A DNA stretch of 45,602 bases from the NCBI RefSeq assembly GCF_002483305.1, contig NZ_DLHQ01000033.1:1-45602 (forward strand). Direction: 5' to 3'. The translations under genes were made by a program, and so were the position numbers. Origin of the DNA: Brevundimonas sp. UBA7664. GTDB lineage: Bacteria; Pseudomonadota; Alphaproteobacteria; Caulobacterales; Caulobacteraceae. The notes under the pieces were generated by a model. That model made no database searches and had not been told where the DNA came from. It saw nothing but the letters and a program-made list of their open reading frames with translations. Of the stretch, positions 1 through 7,305 are shown piece after piece. The stretch's first letter is position 1; the number at the start of each line of letters is the position of its first letter.

Positions 1-1002
1 GCCCGCCAGGACCGCGACGAAGCGCGCGACGAGGCCCGTCAGGCCCGGCCCGAAAGACCCGCGCGCCCGGCGCGGCCCGACCGACCCGCCCGCGCGGGAC
101 CGGATCGATCCGACCGCCCTGACGGCGACGGAAGCCGGCCCGAACGTCCCAATCGGCCCAACCGGCCCGACGCCGGCGCCGATGGAAACCGTCCCGACCG
201 CCCGAACCGGCCTGATCGTCCCGATCGTCCCGACCGGCCCAACCGCCCCGATCAGGATGGCCCCCGTCCCGACAGGCCCAATCGTCCTGACCGGCCTGAT
301 CGCCCCGACCGCCCGAACCGGCCGGATCAGGATGGCGGCGCGCGTCCCGACAGGCCCAACCGCCCTGACCGGCCCGACCGCCCGAACCGGCCGGACCAGG
401 ACGGCGGCGCGCGTCCCGACAGGCCCAATCGGCCGGACCGTCCCAACCGTCCGGACCGGCCCAACCGCCCGGATCAGGATGGCGGTCCACGGCCCGACAG
501 GCCCAACCGCCCTGATCGGCCCGACCGTCCGGACAGGCCCGATCGGCCGAACCGGCCCGACCGACCGCAAGACCGCTGGGATCGCCGCGACGATCGTCGA
601 GAGGACCGCCAGGAGCGCCGTCAGGATCGCCGCGAGTACCGCGAGTTCCGCCAGCGCTTCAACAGCGACCAGTGGCGCCGCAACTGGAACCGGAGCCACC
701 GCGGCGACTGGTGGCGCAATGACCACCGCTTCCGCGGCTACAGCGGCCTGCGCATCGGCTTCTATTTCGCGCCGGGCTACGGCTACTACAGCGTGCCGCG
801 CAACTACTGGGGCCAGCGCTACTACGTCGGCGACTATCTGCCGTCGATCTTCTGGCGCTACCAGCTGGACGACTGGCGCACCTATGGCCTCGGCTATCCG
901 CCGGAAGGCACGCGCTGGGTGCTGGTCGACAACCACATCTATCTGATCGACCAGTACGACGGCTACATCATCGACGTCATCTACGACGCCTGGCGCTGGT
1001 AA
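1..1002 (+). CDS. RcnB-family periplasmic protein with long Arg-Pro-Asp/Asn repeat (5' end outside window)
   Basis: The frame is open from base 1 to the TAA at 1000-1002 (333 residues visible), so the N-terminus and any signal peptide lie upstream. Three parts are visible. Residues 1-15 are charged. Residues 16-189 are a low-complexity tract of RPD, RPN and RPE triplets broken by DQDGG spacers. Residues 190-333 go from an Arg/Asp-rich stretch (DRWDRRDD) into an aromatic C-terminal domain with GFYFAPGYGYYSVP and a WRW end, the look of RcnB/YohN-type domains. E. coli RcnB is a small periplasmic protein in nickel/cobalt homeostasis; a metal role here is inference. The Asp-rich repeat is far longer than in ordinary RcnB proteins. 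A strong terminator follows. Confidence 0.75.
   Translation, partial: ARQDRDEARDEARQARPERPARPARPDRPARAGPDRSDRPDGDGSRPERPNRPNRPDAGADGNRPDRPNRPDRPDRPDRPNRPDQDGPRPDRPNRPDRPDRPDRPNRPDQDGGARPDRPNRPDRPDRPNRPDQDGGARPDRPNRPDRPNRPDRPNRPDQDGGPRPDRPNRPDRPDRPDRPDRPNRPDRPQDRWDRRDDRREDRQERRQDRREYREFRQRFNSDQWRRNWNRSHRGDWWRNDHRFRGYSGLRIGFYFAPGYGYYSVPRNYWGQRYYVGDYLPSIFWRYQLDDWRTYGLGYPPEGTRWVLVDNHIYLIDQYDGYIIDVIYDAWRW
46..567 (+). repeat. In-frame coding repeat, RP[DN] triplets with DQDGG spacers
   Basis: The tract encodes runs of Arg-Pro-Asp and Arg-Pro-Asn. DQDGG/DQDGP spacers recur at DNA spacings of 75, 69 and 78 bp (atcag/accag at 251, 326, 395 and 473), all multiples of three. The copies drift mainly at third positions, which indicates selection on the protein. 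Open frames in other registers here (for example one from 182) are by-products of the repeat. Confidence 0.85.
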
Positions 1003-1022
1003 GCCGTCAGGACACGGAGGAA

Positions 1023-1058
1023 ACGCCGTCCGGCCGCGAGGCCGGGCGGCGTCTTCTT
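1023..1058 (+). terminator. Rho-independent terminator after the RcnB-like gene
   Basis: A 13-bp GC-rich stem (1023-1035 with 1040-1052, one G-T pair) closes on a GCGA loop and is followed by the T-rich tail cttctt. It lies 21 bases after the stop codon and isolates this gene from ppk1. Confidence 0.75.
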
Positions 1059-1108
1059 GTGTCGCAGCAAGGTTGCAGCCGTCGCCGGGTCGGGTCAGAA
1101 CCGGCGTC

Positions 1109-3331
1109 ATGAGCGACGCGGCGATCAGCGACACGACCACCGGCGAGGAGGTCCCTTCCTCGCGCGCGCCGCAACTGCACCTGTCCGAGGCGCTGATGGC
1201 CTCGCCGACACGCTTCTTCAATCGCGAGATTTCGTGGCTGGCCTTCAACAGCCGGGTGCTGGAAGAGGCCGCCAATCCGGCCCACCCCCTGCTGGAGCGC
1301 CTGCGCTTCCTGTCGATCTCGGCCAACAACCTCGATGAGTTCTTCATGACCCGCGTCGCCGGCCTCAAGGGCCAGGTGCGCGAGCGGGTGCGGGTGCTGT
1401 CCGCCGACGGCCTGACCCCGGCGGAACAGCTGGACAAGGTCAATGTCGCCGCCGGCGCCCTGATGGCCGAACAGCAGCATCGCTGGCGCAAGCTGCGCAA
1501 GGAGCTGAAGGGCGTCGGCATCGAGGTCGTCGACGCCGACCGGATCACCCGGACCGAGCGCGAGCGGCTCGAGCCGGAGTTCCTCAACCAGCTGTTCGCC
1601 GTGCTGACGCCTATGGCGATCGACCCGGCCCACCCCTTCCCCTTCCTGCCCAACCTCGGCTTCTCGCTGGCGCTGAAGCTCAAGCGGCGCTCGGACAACC
1701 GCACCCTCTATGCGCTGGTGCCCGTGCCGACCCAGGTGAAGCGGTTCTGGCCGCTGGCGACAGACGGCCGCTCCACGCCGGGCCGCAAACGCTTTCTCAC
1801 GCTCGAAAGCCTGCTGACCCTCTTCATCGACCATCTGTTCCCCGGCTGCGACGTGCTGGAGCGCGGCGTCTTCCGCCTGATCCGCGACTCGGACATCGAG
1901 ATCGAGGAAGAGGCCGAAGATCTGGTCATGGAGTTCGAGGAGGCGCTGAAGCAGCGGCGCATGGGCTCGGTGGTGCGCATCAAGATCGAGGCGTCCATGC
2001 CTGACGATCTGCGCACCTTCATCATCGACCAGCTCGACGCCGCGCCCCAGGACATCGTCATGGTCGGCGGCATGCTGGGTCTGGCCCAGCTCTCCGACCT
2101 CATCCCCGCCGGCCATCCGGACCTGAAGTTCAAGGGCTATGAGCCCCGCTATCCCGAGCGGGTGCGCGACAACGGCGGCGACATCTTCGCGGCGGTCCGC
2201 GAGAAGGACATGCTGATCCACCATCCGTTCGAGAGCTTCGACGTGGTGGTCCAGTTCCTGCGTCAGGCGGCCCGCGACCCCAATGTCATCGCCATCAAAC
2301 AGACCCTGTACCGCACCTCCAAGGACAGCCCCATCGTCGCCGCCCTGATCGAGGCGGCCGAGAACGGCAAGAACGTCACCGCCCTGGTCGAGATCAAGGC
2401 GCGGTTCGACGAGGAGGCCAACCTGCGCTGGGCGCGAGCCATGGAGCGCGCCGGGGTCCACGTCGTCTTCGGCTTCGTCGAGTACAAGACCCACGCCAAG
2501 CTCAGCGTCGTCGTCCGCCGGGAGGGGGACGCCATGCGCACCTACTGCCATTTCGGCACCGGCAACTATCATCCGGTGACGGCGCGCATCTACACAGACC
2601 TGAGCCTGTTCAGCTGCGACCCCGTCCTGGCCCGCGACGCCTCGCGGGTGTTCAACTACATCACCGGCTACGCCCAGCCCGACGAGCTGGAGGCCCTGGT
2701 GGTCTCGCCGCTCAACATGAAGACCACGCTGATCGACCTGATCGGCAAGGAGATGGCGGCCGCGGCCAAGGGCAAGCCGGCGGCGATCTGGGCCAAGATG
2801 AACTCGCTGGTCGATCCGGCGGTGATCGACGCCCTGTACCGCGCCAGCCAGTGGGGCGTGCGCATCGAACTGGTCGTCCGGGGCATCTGCTGCCTGCGCC
2901 CCGGGGTCGAGGGCCTGTCGGAGAACATCCGGGTCAAGTCCATCGTCGGCCGCTTCCTCGAACACAGCCGCATCGTCGCCTTCGCCAACGGCCGCGACCT
3001 GCCGCATGACAAGGCGAAGCTCTACATCTCCTCCGCCGACTGGATGTCGCGCAATCTGGACCGCCGCGTCGAGCTGATGACCCCGGTGCTGAACGCCACC
3101 GTCCACGATCAGGTGCTTGACCAGATCATGGTCGCCAACCTCAAGGACGACGCCCAGAGCTGGGTTCTGGCCCCGGACGGCGCCTACCACCGGGTCGCGC
3201 CCGCGGACCCCGAGCGGCCGTTCTCGGCGCACAAATACTTCATGACCAACCCCAGCCTGTCGGGCCGGGGGCGCAAGGTGAAGACCCTGCCGGGTCACCT
3301 CAGCTACGAGCCGTCGCGGAAGAAGCGTTGA
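1109..3331 (+). CDS. ppk1: Polyphosphate kinase 1
   Basis: Ppk1 reversibly transfers the gamma phosphate of ATP to inorganic polyphosphate. The 740-residue product is a typical length. It has the N-terminal FFNREISWLAFNSRVLEEA block and the NNLDEFFMTRVAGL motif. The catalytic phospholipase D-like half holds YKTHAKLSVV (His462, the expected phosphorylated histidine), FGTGNYHP, and GRFLEHSRIVAF (His619). The ATG at 1109 is preferred to the upstream TTG at 1073 because family homology begins well downstream of both. The stop codon overlaps the ppx start by one base (TGATG), so the two are translationally coupled. A 763-residue open frame on the opposite strand is a codon-bias artefact. Confidence 0.97.
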   Translation: MSDAAISDTTTGEEVPSSRAPQLHLSEALMASPTRFFNREISWLAFNSRVLEEAANPAHPLLERLRFLSISANNLDEFFMTRVAGLKGQVRERVRVLSADGLTPAEQLDKVNVAAGALMAEQQHRWRKLRKELKGVGIEVVDADRITRTERERLEPEFLNQLFAVLTPMAIDPAHPFPFLPNLGFSLALKLKRRSDNRTLYALVPVPTQVKRFWPLATDGRSTPGRKRFLTLESLLTLFIDHLFPGCDVLERGVFRLIRDSDIEIEEEAEDLVMEFEEALKQRRMGSVVRIKIEASMPDDLRTFIIDQLDAAPQDIVMVGGMLGLAQLSDLIPAGHPDLKFKGYEPRYPERVRDNGGDIFAAVREKDMLIHHPFESFDVVVQFLRQAARDPNVIAIKQTLYRTSKDSPIVAALIEAAENGKNVTALVEIKARFDEEANLRWARAMERAGVHVVFGFVEYKTHAKLSVVVRREGDAMRTYCHFGTGNYHPVTARIYTDLSLFSCDPVLARDASRVFNYITGYAQPDELEALVVSPLNMKTTLIDLIGKEMAAAAKGKPAAIWAKMNSLVDPAVIDALYRASQWGVRIELVVRGICCLRPGVEGLSENIRVKSIVGRFLEHSRIVAFANGRDLPHDKAKLYISSADWMSRNLDRRVELMTPVLNATVHDQVLDQIMVANLKDDAQSWVLAPDGAYHRVAPADPERPFSAHKYFMTNPSLSGRGRKVKTLPGHLSYEPSRKKR

Positions 3332-4839
3332 TGCCCGAGGCCCTGCTCACGGCGATCGGCGCCCCGCGCGACATCGCCGCCATCGACATCGGCTCCAACT
3401 CCGTCCGCATGGTCCTGTACCGGCTCGAGGGCCGCGCCATCTGGACCGTGTTCAACGAAAAGGTTCTGGCCGGCCTCGGTCGCGACCTGCCCGTCACCGG
3501 CAAACTGTCCGTCGAGGGCGCCGCCCAGGCGCTGACAGCGCTGAAGCGGTTCGCCGCCGTCGTCGACGGGGTCCGGCCGGCCCATGCCTTCGTCGCCGCC
3601 ACCGCCGCCGTGCGCGAAGCCGAAGACGGCCAGATCTTCTGCGACCGCGTCGCCGCCGAAACCGGCCTGCAGATCCGCGTCCTGACCGGCGAGGAAGAGG
3701 CGCGCTACGCGGCCCTCGGCGTGCTGGCGGGCATCCCGATGGCCGACGGCGTGGCCGGCGACCTCGGCGGCTCCAGTCTTGAACTGGTGCGCATCACCAA
3801 AGGCGAGGTCGGGCGCGGCGTCACCCTGCCCCTCGGCCCCTTCGCTCTCGCCGACGACAAGGCCTTCGACGCCGACCGGCTGCGCGGCCTGATCGCCAAG
3901 CGGCTCAAGCCCGCGGAGGACTACGCCGCCGACACCCTCTACGCCGTCGGCGGGGCGTGGCGGACCCTGGCTCAGGTGCATATGCAGGTCAGCGGTTATC
4001 CGCTGCGCATTGTCCACCAGTATGAGATGGCCGCCGCCGACGTGCTCGACACCGCCCGGCTGATCGCCCGCCAGTCGAAGGCCTCGCTCGAGAAATGGCC
4101 CGGCCTGTCGAAGAAGCGGGCCGAGACCCTGCCCCATGCCGCCCTTGTGCTGGAGGCGCTGATCGAGCGCCTCGCCCTCAAGCGCATCATTCTGTCGGCC
4201 TGGGGTGTGCGCGAAGGCCTGCTGTACGAGACACTCGACCCGGAGACGGCCACGGCGGATCCGCTGCTGGCCGGCTGCTCGGCCCTCGGCGCGCGGCAGG
4301 GCATCTCGCCCACCCTGCCCGGCGCCCTGAACGGCTGGATCGCGCCGCTCGTCGCCGCCCTGCCCCCCGTCTTCGGCGAAGCGCGCGACCGCGTCCTCGC
4401 CGACGCTGCCTGCCGCCTCGCCGATCTGGGCGCCCGGCTGCATCCCGACCACCGCGTCGAACTGGCCTTTGACCAGGTCCTGCGCGCGCCGGTGCCCGGC
4501 CAGAACCACGCCGAGCGCGCCTTCCTCGCCGTGGCGGTCAACGCCCGCTACGGCGGGTCCGTCTCGACGCCGGAGTCGAACACCATCGGCCGGCTGCTGA
4601 CCGAGGACCAGCGTCAGGGCGCCCGGGCGCTGGGACTGGCGATCCGCCTCGCCTGCGACCTGTCGGGCCGGTCACCCCAACTGCTGGTCAACGCCCGCGC
4701 GGCGGTGAAGGACGGCGCCCTGGTGCTGACCGCCAGCGACGGCTACGCCGACGTCCTGCTCGGAGAACAGACCCGCCGGCGCGGCAAGGCCCTGGCCGAG
4801 GCCATGGGGCTGAAACTGGATATCCGCAGCGGCGGCTGA
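3331..4839 (+). CDS. ppx: Exopolyphosphatase (Ppx/GppA family)
   Basis: Ppx removes terminal phosphate from polyphosphate; GppA relatives act on pppGpp. The 502-residue protein has the ASKHA-fold motifs in order: AAIDIGSNSVRMVLY near the N-terminus, GEEEARYAALGV, and GDLGGSSLELVRI. The last ~200 residues are the alpha-helical HD-like region found in long Ppx proteins. The ATG at 3331 shares its A with the TGA of ppk1. An in-frame TTG three bases upstream lies inside ppk1 and is less likely. Pairing with ppk1 favours polyphosphate as substrate, but ppGpp-related activity cannot be excluded. Confidence 0.95.
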   Translation: MPEALLTAIGAPRDIAAIDIGSNSVRMVLYRLEGRAIWTVFNEKVLAGLGRDLPVTGKLSVEGAAQALTALKRFAAVVDGVRPAHAFVAATAAVREAEDGQIFCDRVAAETGLQIRVLTGEEEARYAALGVLAGIPMADGVAGDLGGSSLELVRITKGEVGRGVTLPLGPFALADDKAFDADRLRGLIAKRLKPAEDYAADTLYAVGGAWRTLAQVHMQVSGYPLRIVHQYEMAAADVLDTARLIARQSKASLEKWPGLSKKRAETLPHAALVLEALIERLALKRIILSAWGVREGLLYETLDPETATADPLLAGCSALGARQGISPTLPGALNGWIAPLVAALPPVFGEARDRVLADAACRLADLGARLHPDHRVELAFDQVLRAPVPGQNHAERAFLAVAVNARYGGSVSTPESNTIGRLLTEDQRQGARALGLAIRLACDLSGRSPQLLVNARAAVKDGALVLTASDGYADVLLGEQTRRRGKALAEAMGLKLDIRSGG

Positions 4840-4846
4840 TTTCGGA

Positions 4847-5404
4847 TCAGTCGCCCATCCACCAGCGCAGGCGGACATCGCGCACGGTCTCGCCACCGGC
4901 CGTCAGCGTTCCGGTCACCACCACCCCCTCGTCGCCGAGATTGCGCCGCGAGGTCGCCAACGCCCCCGGATCGAGCCGGCCCGCGAACGCCACCCGGCCC
5001 AGCTCGGCCGAGGTCCCCTCAAATTCGATCCGCTCGTCGCTGACGGCGTAGCGGGTCGGCAGCACCCGGGCGGAGACGCTGCGCGTCTCGCCGAGCTCGG
5101 TCTGGACCATCGGGCTGGTCGCGTCCTCGAACTGCAGCATGACCGGGGCGAAGGTCGCGCTGCGGTCGCCCTGCGTCCACGCCCGGAACTCGGCCGCCTG
5201 GCCCAGGAAGATGTGGTCGAAGCTCCACTTGCCGAGCCGCACCTCGCTGGCCGGCATGTAGTAGCCGGACAGATCGCCGGTCGAGGCATAGCTGAAGGCG
5301 GTGGCCCCTGCCGGCGGCGCGGACGGGGCGTCCGTCGGGGCGTCGGGGCGGTCGCAGGCGGCGAGGGCCAGAAGGCTGGCCGCCAGAAGGATGGATCGGC
5401 GCAT
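4847..5404 (-). CDS. Uncharacterised lipoprotein
   Basis: The 185-residue protein has a lipoprotein signal peptide: MRRSILLAAS, a hydrophobic core and the lipobox LAAC, with Cys at about residue 16. A Pro/Ala-rich linker leads to a soluble domain containing SGYYMPASEVRLGKWSFDHI and ending RLRWWMGD. I do not recognise the family. Start choice: an upstream in-frame ATG (5461) would put 19 residues before the signal peptide, whereas the ATG at 5404 follows a purine-rich AGGGAG. It converges on ppx with a 7-bp gap. Probably anchored in the outer membrane facing the periplasm (inference from the lipobox). Confidence 0.8.
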   Translation of the reverse strand: MRRSILLAASLLALAACDRPDAPTDAPSAPPAGATAFSYASTGDLSGYYMPASEVRLGKWSFDHIFLGQAAEFRAWTQGDRSATFAPVMLQFEDATSPMVQTELGETRSVSARVLPTRYAVSDERIEFEGTSAELGRVAFAGRLDPGALATSRRNLGDEGVVVTGTLTAGGETVRDVRLRWWMGD

Positions 5405-5463
5405 GAGGTCGGCTCCCTGACTGTCCGGCCGACCGGACCACGCCGGGGCGCGGCTGTCCACCG

Positions 5464-6096
5464 TCAGGGCAGGAAGGCGACGACCCGCAGCCAGTGCGCC
5501 GCCTGCCCGGCGTCGATCAGCTCGAACACCGGAATGGCCAGCAGGAAGACCAGGCCGTCGCGGATCGTGGTCACGAACAGGGTCGGCCGGATGGTCAGCT
5601 GCTCCTCATCCCGCCACAGCGAGAACCGGGGCCAGAAGCGCGGCGTGCGGGCCTTGTAGGCGGCATAGACGGCCCCGAACTCCCGTTCGAGGAAGGCCTC
5701 CTCGCGCCGCACCGTCAGGTAGAAGACGACCATGGCCGCCAGAACGAAACCCAGACCGATGGTGACGCTGCCGCTCTGGGCCCCGATGCCGAAGGCGCCG
5801 AGATAGCTGAAGACATAGAGCGGGTTGCGGGTGATCGAATAGGGCCCGCGGTCGACGATCTCGGCCTTCTTGCGGCCCCCGATGTAGAGCGAGCACCACG
5901 CCCGGCCGACGATCGAGACGATCATGGCCAGGAAGCCCGTAGCTTCGACCCGCTCGTGCCATTCGCCGTCGGCGCCGCCGATCGACTGCGTCACCAGCGC
6001 CAGCCCGACCAGCCCCACAAGGGCGACGAGCACGGCGACCTTGCGGATTCTCTGAACGGCCCCGAGGTCCAGGGCCGGTCGATGGGTGATCGTCAT
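5464..6096 (-). CDS. Isoprenylcysteine carboxyl methyltransferase (ICMT)-like membrane protein
   Basis: The 210-residue polytopic protein has hydrophobic segments near residues 20-38 and 55-75, and more through the C-terminal half. The ICMT/PEMT signature is present: RGPYSITRNPLYVFSYLGAFG followed by REEAFLEREFGAVYAAYKARTPRFWP. This family binds SAM at the membrane; bacterial members methylate lipids or small hydrophobic substrates, and the substrate here is unknown. The ATG at 6096 is preferred over 6138 because GGAG sits just upstream. It lies 83 bp downstream of the M28 peptidase gene on the same strand, with a small imperfect hairpin at 6146-6164 between them. Confidence 0.85.
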   Translation of the reverse strand: MTITHRPALDLGAVQRIRKVAVLVALVGLVGLALVTQSIGGADGEWHERVEATGFLAMIVSIVGRAWCSLYIGGRKKAEIVDRGPYSITRNPLYVFSYLGAFGIGAQSGSVTIGLGFVLAAMVVFYLTVRREEAFLEREFGAVYAAYKARTPRFWPRFSLWRDEEQLTIRPTLFVTTIRDGLVFLLAIPVFELIDAGQAAHWLRVVAFLP

Positions 6097-6179
6097 GGGC
6101 GCGTCTCCGATCGTCGGACCAGACGACCGAACCGTCACCTTTGCAACCCCGTATCTTTACGGGTGTCCCGCGCTCCCGA

Positions 6180-7154
6180 TCAGCGGTTCAGCCCCGCGTC
6201 TAGCGCCCGGAACGAAGCGATCGAAAGCTCGGTCGCGCTGATGAAGACCGAGGGGGTGATCCGCTCGAGATCGTCCGAGGGACGGTGATAGTCGGGGTGG
6301 AAGTCGACGCCCAGGTACAGGAACGGCACCTGCGCCCGGTGGAAGGCCGCATGGTCCGAGGACTCGACCCAATTGTCCGAGCCGGTGTCCTGCGGCGAAT
6401 CCTTGCCGAACGCGAGGGCGACCGCGCCATTCGCCGGAATACCCTCCAGCATCGGACGGAAGGTCGGGTTCTGATAGGTGCCCGTGACCCACAGCTTGCC
6501 GTCGGTTTCAGCGCGCGCGGTCATGTCGAAATTCAGGTTCATGGCGATCGAGGCGAGCGGGACCGGCGGGGCCTCGACGAAATGCCGGGCGCCGAGCAGG
6601 CCGTGTTCCTCGCCGTCCAGGGCCACGATCAGCACGCTGTGCTGCGGAGCCTGACGCTTCAGGTCCGCGGCCAGGGCGAGCATGGTGGCGACGCCCGAGG
6701 CGTTGTCGTCGGCCCCGTTGAAGATCTGCCCCTCGGCGTTGACCCCGACGTGGTCATAGTGGGCGGTGACGACGATGTAGCGGTCGGTGACGCGCGTACC
6801 CGGGATCACCCCGAGGATATTGACGCCGTTGAAGGTCTTCGGTCCGGCGCGGGTACGGCCCTGCATCTCCCACGGCTGCAACCGGCCCATCGGCGGCGCG
6901 ACGACGCCGAGGCCTTCCAGCCGGCCGACGATATAGTTGCGCGCCAGCTCTCCGCCGGGCGCGCCGGTGTCGCGGCCCTGCATGTCGTCGGCCGCCAGGA
7001 TGCGGACGTCTTCCAGCAACTGGGCGTGCATCGCCGACGGCGACGGCGCCGCCGCCACGGGCGTCGCCTCAGGTCCGGAGAAGGCCCCGCAGGCCGCGAG
7101 CATCAGGGCTCCGCCGAGGGCGGTGGACAGGGCGAGAAGACGGGCGTGACGCAT
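6180..7154 (-). CDS. M28-family zinc metallopeptidase lipoprotein
   Basis: The 324-residue product has a signal peptide ending in LAAC (Cys22), so it is probably a cell-envelope lipoprotein. The co-catalytic zinc site of M28 aminopeptidases is complete: AHYDH (His132), NGADDNASG (Asp149), DGEEHG (catalytic Glu182 and Glu183), NFDM (Asp210) and DYHRPSDD (His290). A PA-type insert is not obvious. It likely trims amino acids from peptides outside the cytoplasm. AAGGAG precedes the ATG by 6 bases. It is divergent from ligA, with 151 bp between the starts. Confidence 0.93.
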   Translation of the reverse strand: MRHARLLALSTALGGALMLAACGAFSGPEATPVAAAPSPSAMHAQLLEDVRILAADDMQGRDTGAPGGELARNYIVGRLEGLGVVAPPMGRLQPWEMQGRTRAGPKTFNGVNILGVIPGTRVTDRYIVVTAHYDHVGVNAEGQIFNGADDNASGVATMLALAADLKRQAPQHSVLIVALDGEEHGLLGARHFVEAPPVPLASIAMNLNFDMTARAETDGKLWVTGTYQNPTFRPMLEGIPANGAVALAFGKDSPQDTGSDNWVESSDHAAFHRAQVPFLYLGVDFHPDYHRPSDDLERITPSVFISATELSIASFRALDAGLNR

Positions 7155-7305
7155 GGGAGCTCCTTGAAGTCGCGGCGACGCTAGCGGGACGCGGCGACCG
7201 TGTCAGATTAACTCGTTGTCATGCCATATCGTTCGCCGTTGCGCTCTCGAAAGCCGCGCGGGCGATGCTAGAACGGGCGCCGGGAATCCATCTCGCGAGC
7301 GTTTC

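Noticed and set aside
46..567. CRISPR array from regularly spaced repeats
   Set aside because: The repeats are coding, in frame, with no unique spacers and no cas genes; spacing varies by whole codons.
182..946. 254-codon Thr/Ala/Pro-rich frame in the first kilobase
   Set aside because: Out-of-register reading of the RP[DN] repeat; the frame open from base 1 ends in an RcnB-like domain.
1007..3298. 763-codon open frame on the minus strand opposite ppk1
   Set aside because: High GC leaves antisense frames open. It is fully opposite a clear Ppk1 and its His/Gln/Arg-rich sequence has no domain.
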